From Achromobacter kerstersii (GTDB lineage: Bacteria; Pseudomonadota; Gammaproteobacteria; Burkholderiales; Burkholderiaceae_B): a stretch of DNA of 64,000 nt. Made by a program: the position numbers and the translations under genes. Positions 42,215-52,870 of the stretch are shown here, in pieces. The DNA lies in NCBI RefSeq assembly GCF_902859595.1, contig NZ_CADIJQ010000003.1:310001-374000 (forward strand). The letters are read 5' to 3'. Position 1 is the first letter of the stretch, and the number at the start of each line of letters is the position of its first letter. Below the pieces are notes generated by a model that was given only the letters and a program-made list of their open reading frames with translations, had not been told where the DNA came from and ran no database searches.

Positions 42215-42249
42215 GCCAAAAAAGGCCGCGCAGGGCGGCCGTCTTTGGC
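42215..42249 (-). terminator. strong terminator on the minus strand without an obvious gene
   Basis: On the minus strand a 6-bp GC stem (ggccgc/gcggcc) with a 5-base loop is followed by TTTTTT, and an outer gccaaa/tttggc pairing closes it. A canonical rho-independent terminator for a transcript coming from higher coordinates, where no protein gene is seen. The plus-strand tail (gtcttt) is weaker, so it may also serve the glycosylase gene. Confidence 0.6.
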
Positions 42250-42653
42250 GACCCTGCACGATCTTCCCGCAGCGTCCGCCCCTGGCCAAAACGCCAAGCA
42301 CCCCGCTCGCCCCAGCGGCGGTGGCTCAGCACTGACGCAGCCGGGTGTCCCGTGGGCGGGGCGGGCGCGGCCGTTCGGTGACGCCCGACGGAATCCGAAG
42401 GAAGCCGAAGGCGACGAGGATGAGGACGGGGCAGTCCGGCCCCGGCGGGCCGGACCGTCATCGTTGGCCGCGCCCGCCCCGCCCACGGGACTCCCGGCGG
42501 CCCAAGAACACCAGCCCCCACTAAATCCCCAGCCCCCAAAAACAACACCCCCAACATCTCCGTCCCCAATTGACCCATATCAACTCCCTATATAACCAGG
42601 AGTGATAAGTTCATAACAACTAATAGCTACCCGTCACGAACACCTCAAACCCC
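42250..42653. other. GC-rich structured non-coding region
   Basis: Four hundred bases between the orphan terminator and ttrB. Open frames on both strands are low-complexity (Pro/Arg/Gly) with no family resemblance. The main content is the long inverted repeat 42348-42490. The part 42560-42653 is AT-richer (tatataaccagg, gttcataacaactaatagc) and should hold the ttrBCA promoter. Confidence 0.5.
42348..42490. repeat. 25-bp perfect inverted repeat with nested hairpin
   Basis: Bases 42348-42372 pair perfectly with 42466-42490, a GC-rich 25-bp stem. The 93-base interior contains a second stem (gtccggccc / gggccggac) near 42434-42455. As RNA this would be a very stable two-level structure. Confidence 0.92.
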
Positions 42654-43415
42654 ATGCCTCCCGCACCCGACCACCCCCCCTCCAGCAAACGCGGCTTCCT
42701 AAAAGGCCTTCTGGGCTTAAGCGCCGCCGCCACCATCATCCCCATCCACGCCGAAGCCACCGGCCTGAACGGCCAACCCCCACGCCGCCCCGGCATCCCC
42801 GGCAAGCGCTACGGCATGGTTGTCGACATGCGCAAATGCATCGGCTGCCAGTCATGCACCGTCAGCTGTTCGCTAGAAAACCTGCCCCCCATCGGCCAAT
42901 TCCGCACCACCGTTCTGCAATACGAAGTCACCCCCGACGACGGCGGCCCCTGTGCCATGGTCATGTTGCCGCGCCTTTGCAACCACTGCGACAACCCCCC
43001 GTGCGTCCCCGTCTGCCCCGTACAAGCCACCTTCCAGCGCGAAGACGGCATCGTGCTCGTCGACAACGAACGCTGCGTCGGCTGCGCCTACTGCGTCCAA
43101 GCCTGTCCCTACGACGCCCGCTTCATCAACCACGACACCCAGACCGCCGACAAATGCACCTTCTGTGAACATCGCCTGGAAGCCGGTCTGCTGCCCGCTT
43201 GCGTCGAAAGCTGCGTGGGCGGCGCGCGCGTCATCGGCGACATGAACGACCCCGACAGCGCCATCTCCAAACTGCTCGTCGAACACAAGGCCGACATCAA
43301 AGTCCTCAAGCCCGAAATGAAAACCGACCCCCACGTCTATTACATCGGCCTGCCCGATGCATTCGTGCACCAGGTCGACGGCCAAGCCGGCGTGCGCCTG
43401 GCTGGCGGACATTGA
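42654..43415 (+). CDS. ttrB: tetrathionate reductase subunit B (4Fe-4S)
   Basis: A 253-residue electron-transfer subunit. A twin-arginine-like signal (SSKRGFLKGLLGLSAAATII, Lys-Arg form) is at residues 10-29. Four [4Fe-4S] motifs follow: CIGCQSCTVSC, CNHCDNPPCVPVCP, CVGCAYCVQACP and CTFCEHRLEAGLLPACVESC. It passes electrons from the membrane subunit TtrC to TtrA on the periplasmic side. Gene order ttrB-ttrC-ttrA is that of the Salmonella ttr operon. The sensor-regulator pair TtrSR is not beside it. It could be a related polysulfide or DMSO-type subunit, but the TtrA sequence downstream supports ttr. Confidence 0.88.
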   Translation: MPPAPDHPPSSKRGFLKGLLGLSAAATIIPIHAEATGLNGQPPRRPGIPGKRYGMVVDMRKCIGCQSCTVSCSLENLPPIGQFRTTVLQYEVTPDDGGPCAMVMLPRLCNHCDNPPCVPVCPVQATFQREDGIVLVDNERCVGCAYCVQACPYDARFINHDTQTADKCTFCEHRLEAGLLPACVESCVGGARVIGDMNDPDSAISKLLVEHKADIKVLKPEMKTDPHVYYIGLPDAFVHQVDGQAGVRLAGGH

Positions 43416-43434
43416 GCCACTGAAGGGGACATTC

Positions 43435-44469
43435 ATGCAGATCTCGGAATTGCTCACGCCGGTCTATGACGCCGCCTGGCTGCCTTGGGCCGTGCAGTAT
43501 TTCTTTCTTATCGGCATCGCCGCCACCACCGCACTGACCGCCGCCTTCGCCGCATTCGGCCACGCCGGCTCGCCCGCGCGCCAACTGCTGCCCGCCGCCG
43601 CGGCCGTACTGCTCGTCACCGCTATCGCAGCGCCTGTATCGCTACTTGCCGACTTACATCAACCCGGAAGATTCTGGCACTTCTACGCGCACCTCACGCC
43701 CTGGTCATGGATGTGGCTCGGCGCCTTGTTGCTGCCCGTCTTCGTCGGCCTGTCCGTGCTGTTCTGCGCCGCCTGGTGGTGGGGCCGAATCGCGTGGGCT
43801 CGCCTGCTGGCCGTTGCCCTGGCCCTGTCCGCCTTGTCCATCCTGGTCTACACCGGCGCCGAAGTCATGGTGCTGCGTTCACGGCCCTTGTGGCACACCG
43901 TGTTCCTGCCCATCAACTTCGCGCTGACCGCCTGGCTCGGCGCATTGGGCGCCATGTTCCTGGTGGGCCGCTGGCTGCCGGGCGGCCTGAAGGCGGTGCC
44001 GGTGGGCCTGCTGCGCCGCTTGAGCCTGACTGCGGTCGTCATGATGACGCTGGGCGCAGGCGCCTGGAGCCTGCTCGGCATGCTGGGCCTGGACCCGTCG
44101 TTTGACGCCGCGCTGCGCCTGTTCGCCGAATTCCCCATCTGGCGCATCAGCCTGGCCGGCGCCGTCATCACCGCCTTCTGCATGATCGCCTTGCTGCAAC
44201 GGCCCGCATCGTCGCTGACCGCGCCGCTGCCGTCCGCCACGCTTGCGCTCACGATGCTGGCCGCCGCATGGATCTTCCGCTGGGTGGTCTTCATGAGCGT
44301 CCAAGGCGTACCCAAGTACGGCGCCGGACTCTATTTGTACGAGATGCCATGGGGCAGCGACGGCCTGCTGGGCATGGTCGGTGTGCTGGGCCTGTGCGTG
44401 GCGCTGGTCACCATGGTGACCTGGGCCTTGGAACGGTTCCCCGCACGCATACGCGGCATGGCGGCCTGA
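43435..44469 (+). CDS. ttrC: tetrathionate reductase subunit C (NrfD-like membrane anchor)
   Basis: A 344-residue integral membrane protein with about nine hydrophobic helices. It belongs to the NrfD/PsrC family: the N-terminal VYDAAWLPWAVQYFFLIGIA and the motif DLHQPGRFWHFYAHLTPWSW are typical of the quinol-binding region. It oxidises quinol in the inner membrane and hands electrons to TtrB. It starts 19 bases after ttrB with GAAGGGGA in front, so it is in the same operon. A 166-base tandem repeat separates it from ttrA. Confidence 0.88.
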   Translation: MQISELLTPVYDAAWLPWAVQYFFLIGIAATTALTAAFAAFGHAGSPARQLLPAAAAVLLVTAIAAPVSLLADLHQPGRFWHFYAHLTPWSWMWLGALLLPVFVGLSVLFCAAWWWGRIAWARLLAVALALSALSILVYTGAEVMVLRSRPLWHTVFLPINFALTAWLGALGAMFLVGRWLPGGLKAVPVGLLRRLSLTAVVMMTLGAGAWSLLGMLGLDPSFDAALRLFAEFPIWRISLAGAVITAFCMIALLQRPASSLTAPLPSATLALTMLAAAWIFRWVVFMSVQGVPKYGAGLYLYEMPWGSDGLLGMVGVLGLCVALVTMVTWALERFPARIRGMAA

Positions 44470-44482
44470 CGCGGCCGCCACA

Positions 44483-44648
44483 TCAGGCCGCTAAATGATG
44501 CCGCTAAATCAGGCCCGCTAAATCAGGCCCGCCAGATGAGGCCCGCCAAATGAGGCCAGCCAAATCAGGCCAGCCAAATGAGGCCCGCCAAATCAGGCCA
44601 GCCAAATGAGGCCAGCCGAATAAGGCCAGCCAGATGAGCCCGCCCGAA
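44483..44648. repeat. 13-14 bp tandem repeat between ttrC and ttrA
   Basis: About twelve units of the form (c/g)aggcc(a/c)gccaaat run from 14 bases after the ttrC stop to 20 bases before the ttrA start. The units are mostly 14 bases, so the array is not a coding extension. Early units (gccgctaaat) differ from later ones (ccagccaaat), which shows an ordered decay. Confidence 0.9.
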
Positions 44649-44669
44649 CAAGACATGGAAGACAACACA

Positions 44670-47600
44670 ATGAACAAGCTCCCCGATCACGACAAGCCGG
44701 ACCCTACGGCTGACGGTCCCCACGAAAACTCCCCGCAAGACGCCGCCCGTCGCAAGCTGATGATGCGCGGCGGCCTCGTCGCCGGCGGCATGGCCGCCTT
44801 TGCGGCCGGCTACGGTGAAACCGTCACGCGCGCCGTCAAAGGCCTGGCCCACGGTACGGCCGGCGTCCCCACCGCCCACGCCGTGCGCGGCAACTCGCTG
44901 ACGCCGGAATTCCGCATCGACCCGCTGACCGGCCTGCTCAACGCCCAACCCGGCCAGACCGTCAGCCCCTCCAGCTGTCTGGGCTGCTGGACGCAATGCG
45001 GCGTGCGCCTGCGCATCGACACCAAAGAAAACCGCATCCTGCGCGTGGCGGGCAACCCGTATCACCCGCTGGCCACGACGCGGCCCGCCGCCATGGAAGC
45101 GCCCGTGCGCGACGTCTACGCGCAACTGGGCGGCGACAACGGCCTGGAAGGGCGAGCCACGTCCTGCGCACGCGGCTCCGCCATGCTGGAACAAATGAAC
45201 AGCCCGTTCCGCGTGCTGCAACCGATGAAGCGCGTCGGCGCCCGCGGCGAAGGCAAGTGGCAAACCATCTCGTTCGAACAGCTGGTGCAGGAAGTCTGCG
45301 AAGGCGGCGATCTCTTTGGCGAAGGGCATGTGGACGGCCTGCGCGCCATCTACGACCGCGACACCCCGCTGGACCCCGACAACCCCGAGTACGGCGCACG
45401 CGTCAATCAGTTCCTGTTTACCGATGCCTCCAATGAAGGCCGCACGCCGCTGATCCAGCGCTTTGCCGCGCAGTCGTTTGGCACGGTCAACTTCAGCAAC
45501 CACGGCTCGTATTGCGGACAAAGCTTTCGCGTTGGCGCGGGCGCGGCGTTGGGCGACTTGAAAGGCATGCCGCACGGCAAACCCGATTGGGACAACGCAC
45601 GCTTTGGCCTGTTCATTGGCGCGGCCCCGGCGCAGGCCGGCAACCCGTTCCAGCGGCAAGCCCGCCAGTTGGCCGAAGCCCGCGTGCGCCCGGAAGAAGA
45701 CAGCTTCACCTACGTCGTCGTGTCGCCCATGCTGCCCGCATCATCCAGCTTGTCGGCAGGGTCGGGCAACGAATGGCTGCCCGTGAACCCCGCCGGTGAC
45801 CTGGCGCTGGCCATGGGGCTGATCCGCTGGATTCTGGATCACGAACGCTTCGACGCCCGCGCGTTGGCGCAGCCCGGTCCCAACGCCATGAAGGCGGCGG
45901 GCGAAGCCACCTGGACCAACGCCACGCATCTGGTCGTGGCCGAACGCGGCCATCCGCGCCTGGGCAGTTTCGTGCGCGGCGCAGACATGGGCTGGCCGCG
46001 CCCGGCCGACGCCGATGACAAGTGGGAAGACGTCTACGTTGTGCGCCTGGAAGACGGCACGCTGGCGCCGCACACGACGGCGTCGCCCGCCACCCTGTTT
46101 GTGGACGACGCCATTGCCGTACCCGGGCTGTCGGCGGACCCGCTGCGCGTGTGCTCGTCGCTGGCCTTGCTGCGCGAAGAATCGCACCGCAAGTCGCTGG
46201 ACGAATACGCCAGCTTAAGCGGCGTGCCGGCCGACAAGATGGCATCGCTGGCGGAACGCTTCACCAGCTACGGCAAACGCGCCGTGGCCGATGCGCACGG
46301 CGGCACCATGAGCGGCGCGGGCTTCTACACCGCCTACGCCATCGCCATGCTCAACACGCTGGTCGGCAACTTGAACGTGGACGGCGGACTGGTGCTGGAC
46401 GCCGGCCCGTTTCCGCCTTACGGCCCCGGCCCGCGCTACAACATCGCCGGCTTCGCCAACCGCGCCACGCCCAAAGGCGTGGCCCTGTCGCGCAACCGTT
46501 TCCCCTACGAGAAATCCAGCGAATTCAAGCGCAAGAAGGCAGCCGGCCAGCCGGTGTACCCGGCGTCGGCGCCCTGGTATCCGGCAACCGGCGGCTTGAG
46601 TTCAGAGATGCTGGCATCCGCCTTGGCCGGGTATCCCTACCGCGCCAAAGTCTGGTTCAACCACATGAGCAACCCGGTCTACGGCATTGCCGGCTTCAAG
46701 ACCGTGCTGGCCGACAAGATGAAAGACCCGCGCATCTTGCCGCTGTCGGTGTCGATCAACCCCTTCATCAACGAGACCAACGCGCTGGCCGACTACATCG
46801 TGCCCGACACCGTCACCTATGAAAGCTGGGGCGTGTCGGCGCCGTGGGCGGACGTGGTCGCCAAAGCGTCCACCGTGCGCTGGCCCGCCGTGCAACCCCG
46901 CGTGGCGCGCACCGCCACCAACGAACCCGTGTGCCTGGAAACATTCCTGATCGCCTGCGCCAAGCGCCTGGGAATGCCAGGCTTCGGCGCCAACGCCATC
47001 TCGGATAAAGACGGCGGCAAGCACGCGCTGGACACGCCGGAAGACTTCTTCCTGCGCGGCATGGCCAACATCGCATTTTCTGCGGGCCGCCCCGTGCCGG
47101 AAGCCAGCGACGACGACATGGCGTTGACTGGCGTGGACCGCTATCGCGGCCTGCTGGAGCAAAAGCTCAAGCCCGGCGAATGGCGGCAGGTGGCAATGCT
47201 GATGAGCCGGGGCGGGCGCTTCGACAAGATGGAAGACGCCTGGGTGCAAAACGGAGAATCGCGGCAGACGCGTCTGGCCTACGCCAAGCCTCTGCAAATC
47301 TGGAGCGAAGAACTGGCCGGTTTCCGGCACGCGATGACGGGCGAACGCTATAGCGGCTGCCCCACGTGGTATCCCGCAAGGCTGGCCGATGGCCGGGACG
47401 TGCGCGCCGAGTATCCCGCGCAGCAGTGGCCGTTCCTGCTTAGCTCGTTCAAGTCGAACCTGATGAGCTCGATGTCCATCGGCGTGAACCGCTTGCGCCA
47501 GGTGCATCCGCATAACCCGGTGTCAATCAACCGGCAGGATGGTGAACGCCTGGGCATCCGCAACGGCGACGCCGTGCGCATCGTGACGCCGGGCGGCGCG

Positions 47601-47867
47601 GTGACGGGGTTGGCGCTGCTGCGCGACGGCATCCAGCCGGGCGCGGTCGGCATCGAGCACGGCTATGGCCATACCGAACTGGGCGCGCGCGTGCACGTGG
47701 TGGACGGCAAGCCCATGCCGCATGACGCGTCGCTGTCGGCGGGCGTCAACCTGAACGACTTGGGCTTTGGCGACACGACTCGGGGCGAGCACGCCAACGT
47801 GTGGATCGATTGGGTGTCGGGGGCGGCGGTGCGCCAAGGCTTGCCGGCGCGCATCGAGCGGGTGTAG
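44670..47867 (+). CDS. ttrA: tetrathionate reductase subunit A (Mo-bisMGD catalytic)
   Basis: A 1065-residue molybdopterin oxidoreductase. The N-terminus has a Tat-type region (AARRKLMMRGGLVAGGMAAF). The [4Fe-4S] motif SCLGCWTQCGVRLRI follows near residue 98. HVDGLRAIYDRDTPLDPDNP and NHGSYCGQSFRVG (Cys probably ligating Mo, about residue 282) match TtrA rather than nitrate or DMSO reductases. The C-terminal molybdopterin domain ends with NVWIDWVSGAA. It reduces tetrathionate to two thiosulfate in the periplasm. The ATG at 44670 has a GGAAG site; two earlier ATGs (44634, 44655) lack one. It follows the repeat array, so translation is not coupled to ttrC. Confidence 0.9.
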   Translation: MNKLPDHDKPDPTADGPHENSPQDAARRKLMMRGGLVAGGMAAFAAGYGETVTRAVKGLAHGTAGVPTAHAVRGNSLTPEFRIDPLTGLLNAQPGQTVSPSSCLGCWTQCGVRLRIDTKENRILRVAGNPYHPLATTRPAAMEAPVRDVYAQLGGDNGLEGRATSCARGSAMLEQMNSPFRVLQPMKRVGARGEGKWQTISFEQLVQEVCEGGDLFGEGHVDGLRAIYDRDTPLDPDNPEYGARVNQFLFTDASNEGRTPLIQRFAAQSFGTVNFSNHGSYCGQSFRVGAGAALGDLKGMPHGKPDWDNARFGLFIGAAPAQAGNPFQRQARQLAEARVRPEEDSFTYVVVSPMLPASSSLSAGSGNEWLPVNPAGDLALAMGLIRWILDHERFDARALAQPGPNAMKAAGEATWTNATHLVVAERGHPRLGSFVRGADMGWPRPADADDKWEDVYVVRLEDGTLAPHTTASPATLFVDDAIAVPGLSADPLRVCSSLALLREESHRKSLDEYASLSGVPADKMASLAERFTSYGKRAVADAHGGTMSGAGFYTAYAIAMLNTLVGNLNVDGGLVLDAGPFPPYGPGPRYNIAGFANRATPKGVALSRNRFPYEKSSEFKRKKAAGQPVYPASAPWYPATGGLSSEMLASALAGYPYRAKVWFNHMSNPVYGIAGFKTVLADKMKDPRILPLSVSINPFINETNALADYIVPDTVTYESWGVSAPWADVVAKASTVRWPAVQPRVARTATNEPVCLETFLIACAKRLGMPGFGANAISDKDGGKHALDTPEDFFLRGMANIAFSAGRPVPEASDDDMALTGVDRYRGLLEQKLKPGEWRQVAMLMSRGGRFDKMEDAWVQNGESRQTRLAYAKPLQIWSEELAGFRHAMTGERYSGCPTWYPARLADGRDVRAEYPAQQWPFLLSSFKSNLMSSMSIGVNRLRQVHPHNPVSINRQDGERLGIRNGDAVRIVTPGGAVTGLALLRDGIQPGAVGIEHGYGHTELGARVHVVDGKPMPHDASLSAGVNLNDLGFGDTTRGEHANVWIDWVSGAAVRQGLPARIERV

Positions 47868-47885
47868 GGAAGGGGGGCCGATGCC

Positions 47886-47927
47886 CCAGCCTGACGCGGA
47901 AAGCCTCGCGTCAGTGCCTGAGGCTGG
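47886..47927. terminator. bidirectional hairpin between ttrA and ccmI
   Basis: Nested pairings ccagcct/aggctgg (47886-47892 with 47921-47927) and ctgacgcg/cgcgtcag (47891-47898 with 47907-47914) lie in the 66-base gap between the convergent genes. A shared terminator is likely; no T-run. Confidence 0.5.
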
Positions 47928-47933
47928 ACGTCA

Positions 47934-49298
47934 TCACGGCGTGACCGTGTCGGCCACCAGTTCCAGCCCGTCGGCAGGCACTGCCACGTCAGGCAGCATG
48001 CCGCTCAAGTCGCCAGGCTGAGCGGCGGCCGTGCCAGACCGGCTGATCCGGATTTCCACCCGGACCTTGCTGGCGCGGGACAGCGTGGCGTCGGGCGACA
48101 TCGCGTTGCTGTCATCCAGTACGAAGGCGCGCGGCAAGTCCGACACGCGCATGCGCAGAATAGCCAGAGGCATGCGCGAGCCTTCAACGGGCCGCGCCAG
48201 AATGAACACGGTATCGCCGGGCTGCACGTTGCCGCGCAGCGATTCGGCGATGCGTGCGCGGCCGCTCAGGCGGGGCGTGGTGGCGGCGGTGCTGGCCTGC
48301 GGCGCCGGTGTTGCGCGTGCGCCGGCAGCCGGGCTGCCCGAAGCCGGTACGCCCGAAGCCGGTACGCCCGAAGCCGGTACGCCCGAAGCCGGTACGCCCG
48401 CAGCCGGTATGCCCGAAGCCGGTATGCCCGCAGCCGGTACTCCCGTCGCCGCCATCCCCCGAGCTTGCGCGATGTTCGATTGAATCTGACGTGCGGCTTC
48501 CGAATCCGGGGGCAGCAGCGTTTGCAAGCGTTCCCAATGCGCCAGCGCTTCGGCCGCGTCGCCCCGGCGCAGCGCCATCATGCCCGCCAGCGCCAAGGCT
48601 TTGGGCTGGTCGGGTTGTGCCGCCAACGCTTGCGCCACGGCCGCGATGGCGTTCGCGTCTGGCACGCCCTGATTGGCTGAAAGCAGTGCGTCGGCCAGAT
48701 CGGCCAGCACGGCGGGTTGCCCCGGCACCAGACGCAGCACCTGCTGATACGCCGCCACCGCATCCGTGTAGCGGCCCAGCGTTTCGTAAGAGCGCGCCAG
48801 CGTGTACCAGCCGTCGGCGTCATCCGGCGTGGCGCGCAGGCGCTGCGCCAACGCGTTGATGGCTAGCGCCATGTCGTCGCCCGAGTCCTCGGCATGCGGT
48901 TCGGCCGCACGCGTCATGGTCACATCCGCCGCCGCCCGCGGGTTGCCCAGCTTGCCGTACAGCAGCACGGCGGCCACGGGAATCAGAACGCTTAACAGGC
49001 AGGCGGCGGCGATGCCGGCGCGCTGCCCACCGGCCGGCGCCGCTTGCGATTGGCGCAGCGCCAGGTCTTGCAACAGGTCACGCTGCAACTCCTCTTCCGC
49101 CCGCACACGTGCGGCCGGACTGAGACTGCCGTTGTTCAGGTCGCGCTGCAATTGTTCGCGCTGAGCCAGATAGAAGGCGCGCACATTGGCGTCTGCCGTG
49201 GCGGACGGCCGCGTCGGCGGACGGCGCACCAGCGGCGGGATCAGACACAGCAGCGTGGCCAGCAACAGCAACAGCACAACGAGCCATAGCGTGGTCAT
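47934..49298 (-). CDS. ccmI: cytochrome c biogenesis protein CcmI
   Basis: A 454-residue subunit of the haem lyase complex (CcmFHI) that binds apocytochrome c. Residues 1-22 and about 95-115 are the two membrane helices, with a cytoplasmic loop rich in Gln/Glu/Arg between them (FYLAQREQLQRDLNNGSLS is very typical). The periplasmic part has TPR repeats (WYTLARSYETLGRYTDAVAA). Between the TPR domain and the C-terminal domain lies a pentapeptide repeat, GVPAS, given by a 15-base tandem repeat. The start overlaps the ccmH stop (ATGA). Last gene of the ccm group. Confidence 0.92.
   Translation of the reverse strand: MTTLWLVVLLLLLATLLCLIPPLVRRPPTRPSATADANVRAFYLAQREQLQRDLNNGSLSPAARVRAEEELQRDLLQDLALRQSQAAPAGGQRAGIAAACLLSVLIPVAAVLLYGKLGNPRAAADVTMTRAAEPHAEDSGDDMALAINALAQRLRATPDDADGWYTLARSYETLGRYTDAVAAYQQVLRLVPGQPAVLADLADALLSANQGVPDANAIAAVAQALAAQPDQPKALALAGMMALRRGDAAEALAHWERLQTLLPPDSEAARQIQSNIAQARGMAATGVPAAGIPASGIPAAGVPASGVPASGVPASGVPASGSPAAGARATPAPQASTAATTPRLSGRARIAESLRGNVQPGDTVFILARPVEGSRMPLAILRMRVSDLPRAFVLDDSNAMSPDATLSRASKVRVEIRISRSGTAAAQPGDLSGMLPDVAVPADGLELVADTVTP
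48322..48450 (-). repeat. 15-bp in-frame tandem repeat inside ccmI
   Basis: About eight units of 15 bases (plus strand gcccgaagccggtac and close variants) encode (G-V/I-P-A-A/S)n in the linker between the CcmI TPR domain and its C-terminal domain. Because the unit is a multiple of three, changes in copy number keep the frame. Confidence 0.92.
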
Positions 49299-49840
49299 GA
49301 GCCAGTGTCCAGAAAGCGGGCGGCGCGGGCGCGTTCGTCGGCGGTCAGCGGCGCGCGGGCGCCGGCGCGCCGTTTGAGCGTACGCAGCAACACCCAGAAG
49401 CCCAGCGCCAGCAGGGCAAAGGGGCCTAGCCACAGCAACCAGGTGATGGGTTTGAAAGGCGGGTCGTAGCGCACGAAGTCGCCGTAGCGGTCTTCGAAGA
49501 AACGCATGATCTGGGCGTCGCTACGGCCTTCGGCCAACTGCGCATGGATCAGGTTGCGCATGTCATGCGCCAGCGGCGCGTTGGAGTCGGCCAGCGTCTG
49601 GTTCTGGCAGACCAGGCAGCGCAAGCCGTGCGCGAGTTTGTCGGCGCGCTGCTGATCGGCGGGCGATAAGGCGGGCAGGGCGGCAGCCGGAGGCGTGGCG
49701 GCAAAGGCGGCGGGCAGCGCATTCAACGCCGTCGCCAGGGTCAAGGCCAGCGTCAACGCCAACGCCAGCCTCATGCCCACCCGCAACGCCAACCTCTCCC
49801 TCAGCGTCAGCGCAGTCATCCCTTGCCGGCGCGCCGTCAT
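49295..49840 (-). CDS. ccmH: cytochrome c-type biogenesis protein CcmH
   Basis: A 181-residue periplasmic thiol protein anchored in the membrane. A signal sequence is near residues 20-48, the redox motif HGLRCLVCQNQTLADSNA gives Cys75 and Cys78, and a C-terminal anchor (PITWLLWLGPFALLALGFWV) lies near 140. With CcmG it keeps the haem-binding cysteines of apocytochrome c reduced. ATG at 49840 overlaps the ccmG stop by 4 bases. The C-terminal CcmI-like part of E. coli CcmH is a separate gene here (ccmI), as usual outside enterics. Confidence 0.93.
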   Translation of the reverse strand: MTARRQGMTALTLRERLALRVGMRLALALTLALTLATALNALPAAFAATPPAAALPALSPADQQRADKLAHGLRCLVCQNQTLADSNAPLAHDMRNLIHAQLAEGRSDAQIMRFFEDRYGDFVRYDPPFKPITWLLWLGPFALLALGFWVLLRTLKRRAGARAPLTADERARAARFLDTGS

Positions 49841-50357
49841 TTCAGCTCCTTGATCAGCGGCTGAATCCGCGTGCGCCAGATCTCCGGGGTGATCAGCCCC
49901 AGCTGCTTGTAGCGAATACGCCCTGCGCCATCGATCACAAACGTTTCCGGCACGCCGTAGACGCCGTATTCGATCCCGACGCGGCCATCGGTGTCGGACG
50001 CCGACGCGATGTACGGGTTGCCATTGCGCGCCAGCCAGGCCAGCGCGTCGTCCGGTTTGTCTTTGTAGTTCAACCCATACAACGGCACGCCGTGGCGCTG
50101 GGCGGCTTCGCGCAGCACGGGCAATTCTTCGCGGCAGGGCGCGCACCACGACGCCCACACGTTCAGCAGCCACACCTGCCCGCGCAGCGATTGCACATCC
50201 AATTGTTGGCCCGGCGCTTGCAGCAGCGGCAGGCTGATTGCGGGGGCGGGCTTGTCGATCATGGCGGACGGCACGGCGCGTGGGTCACGCGACAGGCCCA
50301 TCGCCAGGAAAATGGCCATCGCCATGAACACGCCCAGCGGCAGCAGGTAGCGCAGCA

Positions 50358-50358
<1 letters not shown>
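49837..50358 (-). CDS. ccmG: thiol:disulfide interchange protein CcmG/DsbE
   Basis: A 173-residue periplasmic thioredoxin. One N-terminal helix (residues 1-20) anchors it. The active site WASWCAPCREELP has Cys72 and Cys75, and the family insert GLNYKDKPDDALAWL (the CcmG 'GxxYKD' segment) and cis-Pro loop GVPETFVID are present. It reduces the apocytochrome thiols and CcmH with electrons from DsbD/CcdA. Its ATG overlaps the ccmF stop by one base (TGATG). Confidence 0.95.
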
Positions 50359-52381
<2,023 letters not shown>

Positions 52382-52385
<4 letters not shown>

Positions 52386-52870
52386 CGCGCCTCCGCCCGC
52401 ATGGCGCTGTTGGCCGTGGCCGTGGCGTTGGCGTTGGCGGGACCTTTGTTGCCCGCCCGCTTCAACGCGTCGGCGGCTTCGGGCGGCATGTAGTTTTCAT
52501 CGTGCTTGGCCAACACCTCGGTGGCGCGGAATACGCCGTCGGCATCCAGCTTGCCGGCGGCGACGACGCCCTTGCCCTCGCGGAACAGGTCGGGCAACAA
52601 ACCTTGGTAGGTGACGGGTACGGTGTGCGCGGTGTCCGTCACGATGAAGCGCAAGGTCAGGCCGTCGGCGTCGCGGCGGACCGAGCCTGGCTCCACCAGC
52701 CCGCCCACGCGGAAACTGCCGGTGCGCGGCGCTTCCTTGGCCGCCACTTGAGACGGGCTGAAGAAGAACACCAGATTGGATTGCAATGCGTTGAGCACCA
52801 GCGCGGTGGCCAGCGCCAGCAGGCCGAGCCCGCCCGAGATGGCCAAGGCGCGACGCTTGCGCGGGGTCAT
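52382..52870 (-). CDS. ccmE: periplasmic haem chaperone CcmE
   Basis: A 162-residue membrane-anchored OB-fold protein. The basic start [20 protein letters not shown] is followed by one helix; FFFSPSQV and [12 protein letters not shown] are typical. The haem-binding histidine is in [14 protein letters not shown]. It takes haem from the CcmABCD complex and passes it to CcmF. ATG overlaps the ccmD stop by 4 bases. Confidence 0.95.

Noticed and set aside
41979-42578. A minus-strand frame of about 200 codons ending in an (Ala-Gly)n run
   Set aside because: It is translated repeat plus GC-rich structured DNA, without start signals or family similarity.
44483-44648. Possible CRISPR or origin iterons between ttrC and ttrA
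   Set aside because: Units of 13-14 bases are contiguous without spacers, and no replication or Cas gene is near.
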